A DNA stretch of 64,000 nt, taken from assembly GCF_035918235.1 (NCBI RefSeq), contig NZ_CP109485.1, positions 8,835,001 to 8,899,000 of the forward strand, in the 5' to 3' direction. This DNA comes from Streptomyces sp. NBC_01445. GTDB taxonomy: Bacteria; Actinomycetota; Actinomycetes; Streptomycetales; Streptomycetaceae. A program made the position numbers and the translations under genes. Under the pieces are notes generated by a model, which was not told the DNA's origin, did no database searches, and saw only the letters and a list, made by a program, of their open reading frames with translations. Of the stretch, positions 18,054-26,762 are shown piece after piece. Positions within the stretch are counted from its first letter, which is position 1. Each line of letters opens with the position of its first letter.

Positions 18054-18083
18054 GCCCGGTCGTTTCATGACCGGGCAGTTGAC
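18054..18083 (+). mobile_element. Right end of TnpB element / omegaRNA 3' hairpin
   Basis: After the tnpB stop come a short linker and a hairpin with 8-bp stem GCCCGGTC/GACCGGGC (18054-18061, 18069-18076), then AGTTGAC ending at 18083. This matches the hairpin-plus-short-tail layout of IS605-type right ends, and the guide part of the omegaRNA should begin at about 18084, inside the pyrophosphatase gene. The left end could not be fixed; it lies between 16567 and 16830. Confidence 0.6.
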
Positions 18084-18637
18084 TCCCGTTGGCCGTTGGC
18101 CCGGCGGCGCGCGGCGGCGATCTCCGCGTACGTGAGGTCGCGCCCCTCCCAGTGCGAGCCCTCGGCGGACTTGCCGGGCTCCAGGTCCTTGTAGACCTCG
18201 AAGAAGTGCGTGATCTCCAGGCGGTCGAACTCGGGGATGTCCTCGATGTCCTGCACGGAGGTATGGCGCGGATCGTGCGCGGGCACGCACAGGACCTTCT
18301 CGTCCATGCCCTTCTCGTCCCGCATCACGAACATGCCGATCGCGCGGCACTCGACGGTGCAGCCGGGGAACGTCGGATCGCCCACCAGGACGAGCGCGTC
18401 GAGCGGATCGCCGTCGCGCCCGAGCGTGTCCTCGATGTATCCGTAGTCCGCGGGGTACTGGGTGGAGGTGAACAGCATCCGGTCGAGCCTGATCCGGCCG
18501 ACGGAATGGTCCATCTCGTACTTGTTGCGGGAGCCTTGGGGGATCTCCACGGTGACGTCGAACGCGTGGACCGCGTCGGTGCCGTGGGCTGCGTCGGTGT
18601 GTCGGACCTCGTTGTCCAAGCCGGCCTCCTCGTCCAC
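18065..18637 (-). CDS. ppa: Inorganic pyrophosphatase (family I), C-terminus altered by TnpB element
   Basis: 190 residues from the GTG at 18637 (GGGAGGAC ribosome site nine bases upstream). Family I signature [10 protein letters not shown] and surrounding motifs ([30 protein letters not shown]) are complete; the enzyme hydrolyses PPi to phosphate in the cytoplasm. The N-terminal 25 residues and the tail differ from the main Streptomyces enzyme, suggesting a second paralogue. The last five codons (STARS) and the stop lie within the right end of the TnpB element, so the native C-terminus was replaced on insertion. Confidence 0.88.
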   Translation of the reverse strand: MDEEAGLDNEVRHTDAAHGTDAVHAFDVTVEIPQGSRNKYEMDHSVGRIRLDRMLFTSTQYPADYGYIEDTLGRDGDPLDALVLVGDPTFPGCTVECRAIGMFVMRDEKGMDEKVLCVPAHDPRHTSVQDIEDIPEFDRLEITHFFEVYKDLEPGKSAEGSHWEGRDLTYAEIAAARRRANGQRESTARS

Positions 18638-18667
18638 CCCGAGTGTCCTCCCGGGAGTGCGGGCGCG

Positions 18668-19156
18668 TCAGCCTATCGGGAACTCCAATTCGGGCCTGTC
18701 CCACATCACGGCCGGCGGGTTGGCGGCGGCCGTGCCGGTGGGTACGGCCCCCACGCTGCGGTAGAAGCCCTCGGCGGGCGGGTGCGAGACCACGCGGACC
18801 GAGGTGAGTCCCGCCGCGCGCGCCTCGTCCTTCATATGGCTGACGAGCAGCCGGCCGATGCCGAGTCCCTGCGCCGCGTCGGCGACGAACATCAGGTCGA
18901 GCTCCGGAGGCACCAGCGTGAGCGCGTAGAAACCGAGCACCAGGTCATCGGCGCCGACCGCGACGAAGACGCGATGGGCCTCGATGTAGTCGGGCCCCAC
19001 CCGGTAGCCGGCCACCATCGACGCGTACGGGGCCTCGTAGGCGCGCGACGTGCGGACGAGCCGGGTCAGCCGCTTGGCGTCACGGGCGGTCGCCCGGCGC
19101 ACCCGGACCGTCCCGCCGTTCCCCGTGCTTCCCGCGGTGGTAATGCTCGAAGTCAT
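18668..19156 (-). CDS. GNAT family N-acetyltransferase
   Basis: 162 residues from the ATG at 19156; a second ATG at 19174 in frame is possible. GNAT core: VRVRRATARDAKRLTRLV, LDLMFVADAAQGLGIGRLL (motif A, acetyl-CoA pyrophosphate loop Q-GLGIGR) and EGFYRSVGA. TAATACT lies eight bases before the 19156 ATG with no ribosome site, hinting at a leaderless transcript. The substrate is unknown. It is 30 bp upstream of the pyrophosphatase gene on the same strand and may be co-transcribed. Confidence 0.82.
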   Translation of the reverse strand: MTSSITTAGSTGNGGTVRVRRATARDAKRLTRLVRTSRAYEAPYASMVAGYRVGPDYIEAHRVFVAVGADDLVLGFYALTLVPPELDLMFVADAAQGLGIGRLLVSHMKDEARAAGLTSVRVVSHPPAEGFYRSVGAVPTGTAAANPPAVMWDRPELEFPIG

Positions 19157-19219
19157 AGTGAGAGTATTACGCATCCTGTCGCGCCGATCGACCCGGGGAG
19201 GTGCACGCCGGCCGCCGTC

Positions 19220-20380
19220 TCACGCGGTGGGAACGGTGGACTGCACCTGCCGCAGGAACGTCGCGTTGTCCGGTGTCTGCCGGATCCGCTCGACGAGCGT
19301 CTCGAGCCCCGCGTGTCCGTCCCGCGACTGAAGTGCCCGCCGCAGACCGCGCACGACCGCCAACTCGGCCTCAGGCAGGAGGAGTTCCTCGCGACGGGTG
19401 CCGGACTGGGTGAGGTCGACGGCGGGGTGGATCCGGCGCTCGGCGAGGCTGCGGTCGAGACGGATCTCCATGTTGCCCGTGCTCTTGAGCTCCTCGAAGA
19501 AGTAGTCGTCGGCGCGGGAGCCGGTGTCGACGAGCGCGGTGGCGAGGATGGTGAGCGAGCCGCCCTCCTCGGCGAGCCTCGCCGAGCCGAAGAACCGCTT
19601 GGGGCCGATCAGCGCGGAGGCGTCGACACCGCCGCTGAGCGTACGGCCGCCGGACGAGGCCGTGTTGTTGTGGGCGCGGCACAGGCGCGTCAGGGAGTCC
19701 AGGAGGATGACGACGTCACGGCCGTCCTCGACGAGCCGCTTGGCGCGCTCGACGGCGAGTTCGGCCAGCGCGATATGCGCCTTCGCGGGCTGGTCGAAGG
19801 TCGAGGCGAAGACCTCGCCGCGCACCGAGCGCCGCATGTCGGTGACCTCCTCCGGCCGTTCGTCGAGGAGCACCACCATCAGATGGGCCTCGGGGTGGTT
19901 CGTGGCGACGGACGCGGCGAGCTGCTGGAGCAGCACCGTCTTGCCGGTCTTGGGCGGCGCCACGATCAGCCCGCGCTGCCCCTTGCCGATGGGGGTGAAC
20001 AGGTCGACGACGCGGGGCGTCACGCCGCCCTTCGCGGTTTCGAGACGCAGGCGCTGCCGCGGGTGCAGGGGAGTGAGCTCACCGAACTCGGGCCGCCCGC
20101 GCAGCTCCTGGACGGGGCGCCCGTTGACGCGCTCGACCGCGGCGAGGACACGCAGCCTGCCGCACGTCCCCTGGATCAAGTCGCCCTTGCGCAGGCCGAG
20201 TCGGCGGATCAGGGCGGTCGGAACCTGGACGTCGTGCGACGTCGGCAGGAGGTCGGCGAGGCGCAGGAACCCGGGCCCGTTGCCCGAGGTGTCGAGGACG
20301 CCCGCGGCCTGGACCGCGACCTCCTTCGGCTGCGTCGTGAACGCCTTTGTGGTGGTGGGGGGTTCGAGTGTGGTGGTCAT
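19220..20380 (-). CDS. Short Rho-type transcription termination factor (paralogue)
   Basis: 386 residues. The RNA-binding OB-fold region (VPTALIRRLGLRKGDLIQG) and the complete RecA-like ATPase are present: P-loop LIVAPPKTGKTVLL, LLDERPEEVTDM, ILLDSLTRLCRAHN, KRFFGSARLAEEGGSLTI, GNMEIRLDRSLAERRIHPAV. The main Streptomyces Rho is about 650-700 residues with a long Arg/Gly-rich N-terminal insertion; here the first ~50 residues of even the E. coli N-terminal helical bundle are missing. It is therefore a minimal extra Rho. It is preceded by an overlapping 13-codon reading frame (20377-20418) in a 411-bp leader. Confidence 0.88.
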   Translation of the reverse strand: MTTTLEPPTTTKAFTTQPKEVAVQAAGVLDTSGNGPGFLRLADLLPTSHDVQVPTALIRRLGLRKGDLIQGTCGRLRVLAAVERVNGRPVQELRGRPEFGELTPLHPRQRLRLETAKGGVTPRVVDLFTPIGKGQRGLIVAPPKTGKTVLLQQLAASVATNHPEAHLMVVLLDERPEEVTDMRRSVRGEVFASTFDQPAKAHIALAELAVERAKRLVEDGRDVVILLDSLTRLCRAHNNTASSGGRTLSGGVDASALIGPKRFFGSARLAEEGGSLTILATALVDTGSRADDYFFEELKSTGNMEIRLDRSLAERRIHPAVDLTQSGTRREELLLPEAELAVVRGLRRALQSRDGHAGLETLVERIRQTPDNATFLRQVQSTVPTA

Positions 20381-20418
20381 CGGAATCGGTCCTTTCGAGG
20401 ACGTTCGTACGAGAGCAT
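20377..20418 (-). CDS. Candidate leader peptide overlapping the rho-like gene
   Basis: A 13-codon frame MLSYERPRKDRFR ends in TGA that overlaps the ATG of the Rho paralogue (ATGA). The Rho ribosome site (AAAGGA) lies inside it. A longer in-frame start at 20571 would give 64 residues. Very basic peptide; no ribosome site of its own is evident. It could mediate coupled translation or autoregulation. The rest of the region 20419-20791 shows no gene. Confidence 0.3.
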   Translation of the reverse strand: MLSYERPRKDRFR

Positions 20419-20791
20419 GAGTGAGGTGGGATCCGGCGGGATCGGGGCGGTGACTGCACGCCCCGCGAGGCGGGCGGGCGAAGAGGCCCGTGAAAGCCCT
20501 GAGAAGCCTGTGGCCGGGAAGAAGCGATGCGGGGTACGGCGCGTCGGCGCCGCCTGGCGCATCGCTGACATCGATTCGACGAATCCCGCTGTAGCGGCGA
20601 TTCGGAGAGGGAGACTGGCACCGGCGCCGAAGAGGCGGCTAGCACACGTGCCATTGGCACTGTAACACCCTGGGGGCGCCGTCCCGCAAGGGCTTACGTC
20701 ACGGGCCGCGGTGCCGACCCGGCCCGGGAGCCCTGCTCGAACCCATCACCACAGCCCCTGCGGCCCCAGGCGCGGCCTATGCTGAGCCACG

Positions 20792-21517
20792 ATGTTCGCA
20801 CCCGAAGGCCCCACCGTCCGCGAGCTCGCCGTCCAGGCGCTGTCCTCCGTCGAGCACGGCTACGACCTGCTCGCCCCCAAGTTCGACCGCACGCCGTTCC
20901 GCACGCCCCGGTCGGTCCTCGCACCGGTCACCCGTGCCCTGCGCCGCATGGGCCCCTTCGAGCGCGGACTCGACCTGTGCTGCGGGACCGGCGCGGGGTT
21001 CGGCGTGCTGCGGCAGGTGTGCCGCGAGCGGCCCGTCGGGGTCGACATCAGCGCGGGCATGCTCACGGCGGGCCGCGCGGCCCACACGAGCGGCGCGGAC
21101 CTGGTGCGCGCCGACGCCCTCGCGCTGCCCTTCGGGCCGGCCTTCGACCTGGTCGTCTGCTTCGGGGCGTTCGGCCACTTCCTGGCACGGCAGCGGCCCG
21201 CGCTGTTCGCCCAGGTCCACTCCGTGCTGAGGCCGGGCGGACGCTTCGCGTTCCCGGTGCCGGCTCCCGCGCGGCCCGGCTCCCGCGGCTACTGGTCGAT
21301 GCTGGCCTTCGACGGCGCGATGCGGGTCCGCAACGCGCTGTGGCGGCCACCCTTCGTCATGTACTACCGCGGCTTCCGCCTCGGCGATGTACGGAGCGAG
21401 CTGGTCGCTGCCGGTTTCGACGTGGAGCTCCAGGCGCTGCCCGAACTCGGTGAGCGCTCCGACGGCAGCCCCCGGTGCCGCCTCCTGGTGGCCACGAAGA
21501 CCGGCGCGCCCCGCTAA
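20792..21517 (+). CDS. Class I SAM-dependent methyltransferase
   Basis: 241 residues. Motif I is GLDLCCGTGAGFGVL (about residues 59-73), followed by VGVDISAGML, LVRADALALPFG and VLRPGGRFAF. This is a Methyltransf_11-type small-molecule methyltransferase; a C-terminal part beginning YYRGFRLGDVRSELVAAGF may shape the substrate pocket. There is no obvious Shine-Dalgarno; a TATGCT box lies about 10 bp upstream of the ATG. It is divergent from the Rho paralogue and overlaps the convergent NTF2-like gene by 4 bp. Confidence 0.82.
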   Translation: MFAPEGPTVRELAVQALSSVEHGYDLLAPKFDRTPFRTPRSVLAPVTRALRRMGPFERGLDLCCGTGAGFGVLRQVCRERPVGVDISAGMLTAGRAAHTSGADLVRADALALPFGPAFDLVVCFGAFGHFLARQRPALFAQVHSVLRPGGRFAFPVPAPARPGSRGYWSMLAFDGAMRVRNALWRPPFVMYYRGFRLGDVRSELVAAGFDVELQALPELGERSDGSPRCRLLVATKTGAPR

Positions 21518-21999
21518 ACGGCGGTCTCGGGCGCGCCGCCCGCCTGCCGTACGTCCTCGTGGAGATGCACGATCAGCCAGCGGCCGGCCGCGGGGTCCTT
21601 GCGCAGGACGGCCGTGTTCCGCAGCAGCTCGGGACGGAGCGGGGTGCCGTCCGGGCCGGGCGCGTATGCGACGCGCAGCCAGTAGCGCAGGACCGCTGTG
21701 TCACCGAAGACGTCGACGACCGGGTCGTACGGGCGAAGCCCGCTCCCCACGGGCCCGTCCTCGGACTCGGGCCGCTCGTCCCGCACCCGGTCCAGGTCCG
21801 GCTTGCCGAGCAGCAGCGGCTCGGCGGCCGGGTCCCAGATCGTCGCCTCCGGGTCGAGCCGGGCGTCGATCTGGGCGCGGTCCCCGGTGGCGTACGCCTC
21901 GTACATGCCGGTCACGACGGACCAGACGGCGGCCACGTCGCCGGGCGCCGCGCCCGGCCTGGCCAGTGCGGGGCGGGCGGACACGGCGGACTCGGGCAT
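21514..21999 (-). CDS. SnoaL/NTF2-like (DUF4440-type) protein
   Basis: 161 residues from the ATG at 21999 with AGGAG nine bases upstream; the frame is open further but without start support. NTF2 fold pattern: VVTGMYEAYATGDRAQIDA, ATIWDPA, DTAVLRYWLRV, and the final strand RWLIVHLHEDVR. Such proteins are small dimeric enzymes or ligand-binding proteins; the general arrangement is that of DUF4440 (ketosteroid-isomerase-like). The specific role is unknown. Confidence 0.78.
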   Translation of the reverse strand: MPESAVSARPALARPGAAPGDVAAVWSVVTGMYEAYATGDRAQIDARLDPEATIWDPAAEPLLLGKPDLDRVRDERPESEDGPVGSGLRPYDPVVDVFGDTAVLRYWLRVAYAPGPDGTPLRPELLRNTAVLRKDPAAGRWLIVHLHEDVRQAGGAPETAV

Positions 22000-22181
22000 G
22001 AGGGATGCTCCTGGTCGGACGGGGGAGGCGCGCCGGGGCGACGCGGATGCCAGGCCACCGTAACGGGTCGTCGGTGACGGGTGACCGGTCGGGCCGCAGC
22101 GACAGACAGGTGGGCGGGGCTCCGACGCAGGCCCCAGGGGTGCGGCCGGTTCGCGGCCGGTGGAGTGGGCGGGTGGTGCGC

Positions 22182-23360
22182 TCAGTGCGTCGTGTCCTGC
22201 GGGAACGTCAGCTGGCCGCTCATCCACTGCATGGCCGGCGCGATCTCCCGCTGCCATGTCGTGAAGCGGTGGCTGCCGCGCGGCAGGATGATCTGGGCCG
22301 ACGTCATGGGCGGCTTGACCGCGTGCAGGAACCTCATCGTGTCGCTGAAGTCCGTCTCGCCCGACCTGCTGCTGGCGGCGAGGACGGACACGCGCGGCAC
22401 GGGCAGGTTCTCCAGGCGCCAGATCAGGTCGTGCTCGCGTTGTCGCTGGGCGGCGTGGGGACCCGAGCCGAAGAGGCTGCCTGTCGTCAGGTCGTCGCCG
22501 ATCCTGTAGTCCGCCGACAGCGCGGCCGCCGACGTGTACACACCGGGGTGGCGCAGGGTGAGCTGGAGTGCGCACGTGCCGCCCGACGAGTATCCGAGGG
22601 CGCCCCACGCACTCGGGTCGTGGCCCACGCGGTACGCCCGCTTGAGCGCCTCAGGCAGGTCCTTCGTGAAGAACGTCTCGGCCCGCGGACCGCCCGGCAC
22701 GTCCACGCACTCCGTGTCACGGGGCGGCGCGATCGTCGGGCGCACCATCACGATCACCGTCGGCTGCATCCTGTCCGCCCGCAGCAGCCGGTCCGCGGTC
22801 TGGGGGACCTGGAGGTACTGGGCGAGGTTCATGATGCCGCCCGGATAGCCGCTGATCGCGACCATCACGGGGAAGCGCTGGCGGTGGAACTGATTCTGGA
22901 AGTACTGCGGCGGCAGATACACGAAGGCCGGGTTCACTGCCCGGCTGCGCCGTCCGACGATCTTGACCGACTCGACCCGGCCGACCTGCGCCGCGGGCCC
23001 GTGCGGAATCCCCGTCACCCGATCGAGGCCCTGCGGCCCGGCGGGCTGCACCAGACCGCCGCGCACCGCGCCGACCGTGGTGTAGATGCCGCCGTGGCCG
23101 AGCGCCGTGACCTCGGCGGGCGCCTTGTCGACATGGCCGAGCAGCTCGTCCCACGAGCCGTAGAAGTCGAAGTTCGTGTTCACGGCGACGGCGAACGCGG
23201 TGAGGATCGTGAGCTGGGTCGCGCCGATCACGCCGAGTCGGCCGAGCACGGCGGCGGGCCCTCGCCGGGCGAGCCGTGGCCACACCCAGACCGTGAGCGC
23301 CACACACCCCAGGGCGGCCAGCACCGTCGCGTATTCGAGTGCCCGGCTCGTCAGGCCCAT
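22182..23360 (-). CDS. Membrane-anchored esterase (antigen-85/esterase D-like alpha/beta hydrolase)
   Basis: 392 residues. The N-terminus has two hydrophobic helices (VLAALGCVALTVWVW and LGVIGATQLTILTAFAVAV), then an extracytoplasmic alpha/beta-hydrolase domain with YLPPQYF, FPVMVAISGYPGG, nucleophile elbow GALGYSSGGT (Ser) and late His in ILPRGSHRFTTW. It resembles the putative esterase/mycolyltransferase superfamily common in actinobacteria, acting outside the membrane on acyl esters. It is divergent from the DUF2156 gene, separated by 157 bp. Confidence 0.82.
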   Translation of the reverse strand: MGLTSRALEYATVLAALGCVALTVWVWPRLARRGPAAVLGRLGVIGATQLTILTAFAVAVNTNFDFYGSWDELLGHVDKAPAEVTALGHGGIYTTVGAVRGGLVQPAGPQGLDRVTGIPHGPAAQVGRVESVKIVGRRSRAVNPAFVYLPPQYFQNQFHRQRFPVMVAISGYPGGIMNLAQYLQVPQTADRLLRADRMQPTVIVMVRPTIAPPRDTECVDVPGGPRAETFFTKDLPEALKRAYRVGHDPSAWGALGYSSGGTCALQLTLRHPGVYTSAAALSADYRIGDDLTTGSLFGSGPHAAQRQREHDLIWRLENLPVPRVSVLAASSRSGETDFSDTMRFLHAVKPPMTSAQIILPRGSHRFTTWQREIAPAMQWMSGQLTFPQDTTH

Positions 23361-23517
23361 GGTTTCCTCAACTTTCAGCCGTCATCTGCGCTGTTCGGCA
23401 GTTTTCACCGGGAAAGAGGCGCGACGGCCGAGGAAGGTTTGCCGGCCACCGCGTTCTTACCGTGCTGTTGTGTCGCTCTTACTCCAGCGATGTGGAGCAC
23501 TCCTACGCTCGGTCACT

Positions 23518-25263
23518 GTGAAACAACGCCCCGCCGCCGTGGCAGGTCACACGTGCCTGATCATCGGAATTCTGGACATCGCGTCGGCGATCTCCCCGCA
23601 CATGCACGAGACCCGCATAGAGCGCATCGCGCCCTACGTGCCGGGCCTGGCCGAGGAGGTGGCGCGCGCCGCCGCGCTCGCCGCGGGGCTGCTGCTCGTC
23701 ATGCTCGCCAGGGGCTTGCGCCGCCGTAAACGGCGCGCCTGGGAGGCGGCCGTGGGGCTGCTCGCGGTCAGCGCGCTCGTCCAGGGCGTGCGCCACCATG
23801 CCCTGATCCCCGCGACGGTCTCGGCCGTCCTGTGCGTCGTGCTCGTCGCCTACCGCGAGGAGTTCTACGCGCTCGGCGACCCGCGCGGCAGAACGCGAGC
23901 CCTGTGGAACCTCGTCGTCCTCGGCGGCAGCAGCTTCGGGCTCGGGCTCCTCGTCGTCGGCGTGCGCGCGAACCAGGAGGCGGGCCGCTCCATCGTGTTC
24001 ACCGAACGGGTCCAGGAGGTCGCCTACGGCCTGTTCGGTGCGTCGGGCCCGATCGCGTACAGCAGCGACAAGGCCGCCGACATCGTCCAGTTCTCGTTGC
24101 TCGCGCTCGGTGTGGTCACCGCCGCCACCAGCGTCTATCTCGCCCTGCGGCCCGTCACCCTCCGCCCCGCCGACAGCGACGAACGGCTGCGTGCCCTCCT
24201 GGCCGACGAGGGCCGGCGCGACTCGCTCGGCTACTTCGCGCTGCGCGGCGACAAGAGCGTCCTCTTCTCGCCGTCCGGCAAGGCCGCCGTCGCCTACCGC
24301 GTGGTGTCCGGCGTCGCCCTGGCCGGTGGCGACCCCATCGGCGACTACGAGGCCTGGCCCGGCGCCATCAAGGAGTTCCTGCGGCAGTGCGCCCTGCACG
24401 CCTGGACCCCGGCCGTCATGGGGTGCAGTGAACTCGGCGGACAGGTGTGGGTCCGCGAGGGCGGCCTCAAGGCCCTGGAGCTGGGCGACGAGGCCATCGT
24501 CGACTGCGCGGCCTTCAGCCTCTCCGGACGCTCCATGCGCAACGTCCGGCAGATGGTCAACCGCATCGAACGCGCCGGCTACACCTGCCGCATGCAGCGC
24601 GTACGCGATCTGCCCGACGAGGAGAAGAAGCGGCTGCGCGAGGCCGCCGCCGCGTGGCGGGGCAGCGCCACCGAACGCGGGTTCTCCATGGCGCTCGGCC
24701 GGTTCGGCGACCCCGACGACGGGGACTGCGTCGTCGTCACCGCGCACCAGGACGACGAGGCGGGCAACGACCGCGTGCGCGCCCTGCTCCACTTCGTGCC
24801 CTGGGGCGAGGACGGTCTCTCCCTCGACCTGATGCGCCGCGACCGCACGGCCGAACCCGGCCTCAACGAACTCCTCATCGTGGCCGCCCTGCGGGGCGCG
24901 CCGGGGCTCGGAGTACGCCGTATGTCGCTGAACTTCGCGGTGTTCCGGGCCGCTCTCGCCCGCGGCGAACGCCTCGGCGCGGGACCGGTGCTGCGGGTGT
25001 GGCGGGGGCTGCTCGTGTTCCTGTCGCGCTGGTTCCAGATCGAGTCCCTGTACCGCTTCAACGCGAAGTTCCGCCCGGAGTGGGAGCCGCGCTTCGTCGT
25101 CTATCCCACGGTGCGCGAACTGCCGAGGATCAGCTGGGCCTGCCTCCAGGCGGAGGCGTTCGTCGTCCTGCCGCGCCCGGCGGAGCGGCTGCGTCAGCTG
25201 CTCAGGAGCCGGCCCGCCGCCCGCGAGGAGAAGCCGCAGCCGATGGAGGTCACCACCCCGTGA
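23518..25263 (+). CDS. DUF2156 / MprF-like membrane aminoacyltransferase
   Basis: 581 residues from the GTG at 23518. The N-terminal third has several membrane helices (ARAAALAAGLLLVMLARGL, AWEAAVGLLAVSALVQGV, IVQFSLLALGVVTAATSVYL); the C-terminal ~330 residues form the soluble LPG_synthase_C domain (ALRGDKSVLFSPSGKAAVAY, RNVRQMVNRIERAGY, NELLIVAALRG, SLYRFNAKFRPEWEPRFVVY). MprF-type enzymes transfer amino acids from tRNA to phosphatidylglycerol and alter the surface charge. The flippase half is reduced compared with MprF. Its end overlaps the convergent membrane protein gene by 14 bp. Confidence 0.88.
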   Translation: MKQRPAAVAGHTCLIIGILDIASAISPHMHETRIERIAPYVPGLAEEVARAAALAAGLLLVMLARGLRRRKRRAWEAAVGLLAVSALVQGVRHHALIPATVSAVLCVVLVAYREEFYALGDPRGRTRALWNLVVLGGSSFGLGLLVVGVRANQEAGRSIVFTERVQEVAYGLFGASGPIAYSSDKAADIVQFSLLALGVVTAATSVYLALRPVTLRPADSDERLRALLADEGRRDSLGYFALRGDKSVLFSPSGKAAVAYRVVSGVALAGGDPIGDYEAWPGAIKEFLRQCALHAWTPAVMGCSELGGQVWVREGGLKALELGDEAIVDCAAFSLSGRSMRNVRQMVNRIERAGYTCRMQRVRDLPDEEKKRLREAAAAWRGSATERGFSMALGRFGDPDDGDCVVVTAHQDDEAGNDRVRALLHFVPWGEDGLSLDLMRRDRTAEPGLNELLIVAALRGAPGLGVRRMSLNFAVFRAALARGERLGAGPVLRVWRGLLVFLSRWFQIESLYRFNAKFRPEWEPRFVVYPTVRELPRISWACLQAEAFVVLPRPAERLRQLLRSRPAAREEKPQPMEVTTP

Positions 25264-26608
25264 CCAGCAGGTGGTTGATCAGCAGGGCGAGCACGGCCTG
25301 CGCGGTCAGCCACCCGCGGCGCCACCGCTCCGGCAGCAGAGCGGTGGCCGCGAGGAGCCAGACGGCGAACGGGAGCCAGATGCGCTCCGTCTCCGCCTTG
25401 CTCATGCCCGACAGATCGGCGGCCAGCAGGGCGAGCGCCGCGCCGAGGACGACAAGGGCGAGCCGCCCCTCCGGCTCCGCCCGGTCACGCAGGACACGTC
25501 CAGGGACCCGGCGCAGTCCCGCCACCGTGGCAAGGCCGACGATCAGCACGGTGCACGCGAGGTTGGCCCAGATCCAGTAGCCGTACGGCCGGATCCCGCC
25601 CGCTCCCTGGTAGTACCGCTCCGTCAGCAGGTGGTACGCCTCCCACCAGTTGAACCCGACGAGCGTGAACGCGACGGGCACGACGGCCGCTCCCACGGCG
25701 AACAGCGGCAGCGGCCGCACGGTCCGCGCCGTGAGCAGTGCGGCCGCCGCGACGAGGGCGATCAGCGTCAGCCCGTACGACAGATAGCAGGTGAGCCCGA
25801 ACAGCAGTCCGCTGCCGAGGGCCGCCCAGCGGCTGCCGCGGGTGGCCGCCACCGCGAGGAGCGCCATCGACCACGCGGCGACCGCCGCGAAGTAGCCGTC
25901 GGCCGACGTGCCCATCCAGACCGCGGCCGGCGCGAGCGCCAGGAACGGCGCAGCGCGGCGCGCCGTCCGCTCGTCGGCGAGCGCGCGGACGGTGACGAGG
26001 ACGGCGAGCGCCGCCGTGCACCCCACCGTGATGCACCACACCCCGGCCCACGCGCCGCCGCCGAGCCCGATCCGGTCCAGGCCGACGAAGGTCAGGGTCG
26101 CCGCGGGCGGATGCCCCGCGACATGGGGCGGCCAGTGGTCGGGGGAGTGCAGCAGGATGTGCCGCGTGAAGTCGCGCAGCGTCGCGCCGACGTCGTCGAA
26201 CCGGTCGATGACCTGCAGATACTCGTACGAAGTGGTGAGGCGCCCGGCGATGCCCCGCTGCCAGCCGTCGATCAGCGCGAGCGAGAACGTCCACGCCGCC
26301 GACGCGGCCCACACGGCGGGCAGCAGCAGCCGCCACCGCAGCCGGGCGGCCACCACGGGCCCGTACGCGACGACCAGTACGGCGACCGAGATCGCCGCCG
26401 GGGTCCCCGGGCCCACATGTGGTTCCCAATGGCCGTACAAGGGAGCCCAGTTGACGTGCAGAGTGCCGTAGTGGTCCTGGATGTACCGGCCCACGAGGAC
26501 GGCCGCCGTGACCAGGGCCACGGCGGCAGCGGCGGCAATCAGGTCACGGCGCGTCCCGGTGGAGGGTGGCGCGGTGCTGGGGGCGGCGGGGGGAGCTTCG
26601 ACCTTCAC
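25250..26608 (-). CDS. Polytopic membrane protein, GT-C-like glycosyltransferase
   Basis: 452 residues from the GTG at 26608. About 11 membrane helices; the first extracytoplasmic loop carries HWPPHVAGHPPAATL after an HILLHSPD segment, similar to mannosyltransferase-type GT-C proteins that use polyprenyl-phosphate sugars. Further loops: GFNWWEAYHLLTERYYQGAG. No definite family can be named. Its context next to DUF2156, Mo-oxidoreductase, GT2 and DUF2064 genes recurs in Streptomyces as far as I recall. Confidence 0.7.
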   Translation of the reverse strand: MKVEAPPAAPSTAPPSTGTRRDLIAAAAAVALVTAAVLVGRYIQDHYGTLHVNWAPLYGHWEPHVGPGTPAAISVAVLVVAYGPVVAARLRWRLLLPAVWAASAAWTFSLALIDGWQRGIAGRLTTSYEYLQVIDRFDDVGATLRDFTRHILLHSPDHWPPHVAGHPPAATLTFVGLDRIGLGGGAWAGVWCITVGCTAALAVLVTVRALADERTARRAAPFLALAPAAVWMGTSADGYFAAVAAWSMALLAVAATRGSRWAALGSGLLFGLTCYLSYGLTLIALVAAAALLTARTVRPLPLFAVGAAVVPVAFTLVGFNWWEAYHLLTERYYQGAGGIRPYGYWIWANLACTVLIVGLATVAGLRRVPGRVLRDRAEPEGRLALVVLGAALALLAADLSGMSKAETERIWLPFAVWLLAATALLPERWRRGWLTAQAVLALLINHLLVTGW

Positions 26609-26762
26609 ATCCGGAACGCTAAGCGCCCGCACCGCCGATCGGTCGGCACCGCGAGGTGGCGTCACCGAACCGTCAGATCTTCCTGCGCCGATCCGCGGGC
26701 TGTGCGCAATACGGTCGGACCAGGTCGGCGGGCCCCCGCCGCGCACAGCCTGAAGGAACCAC

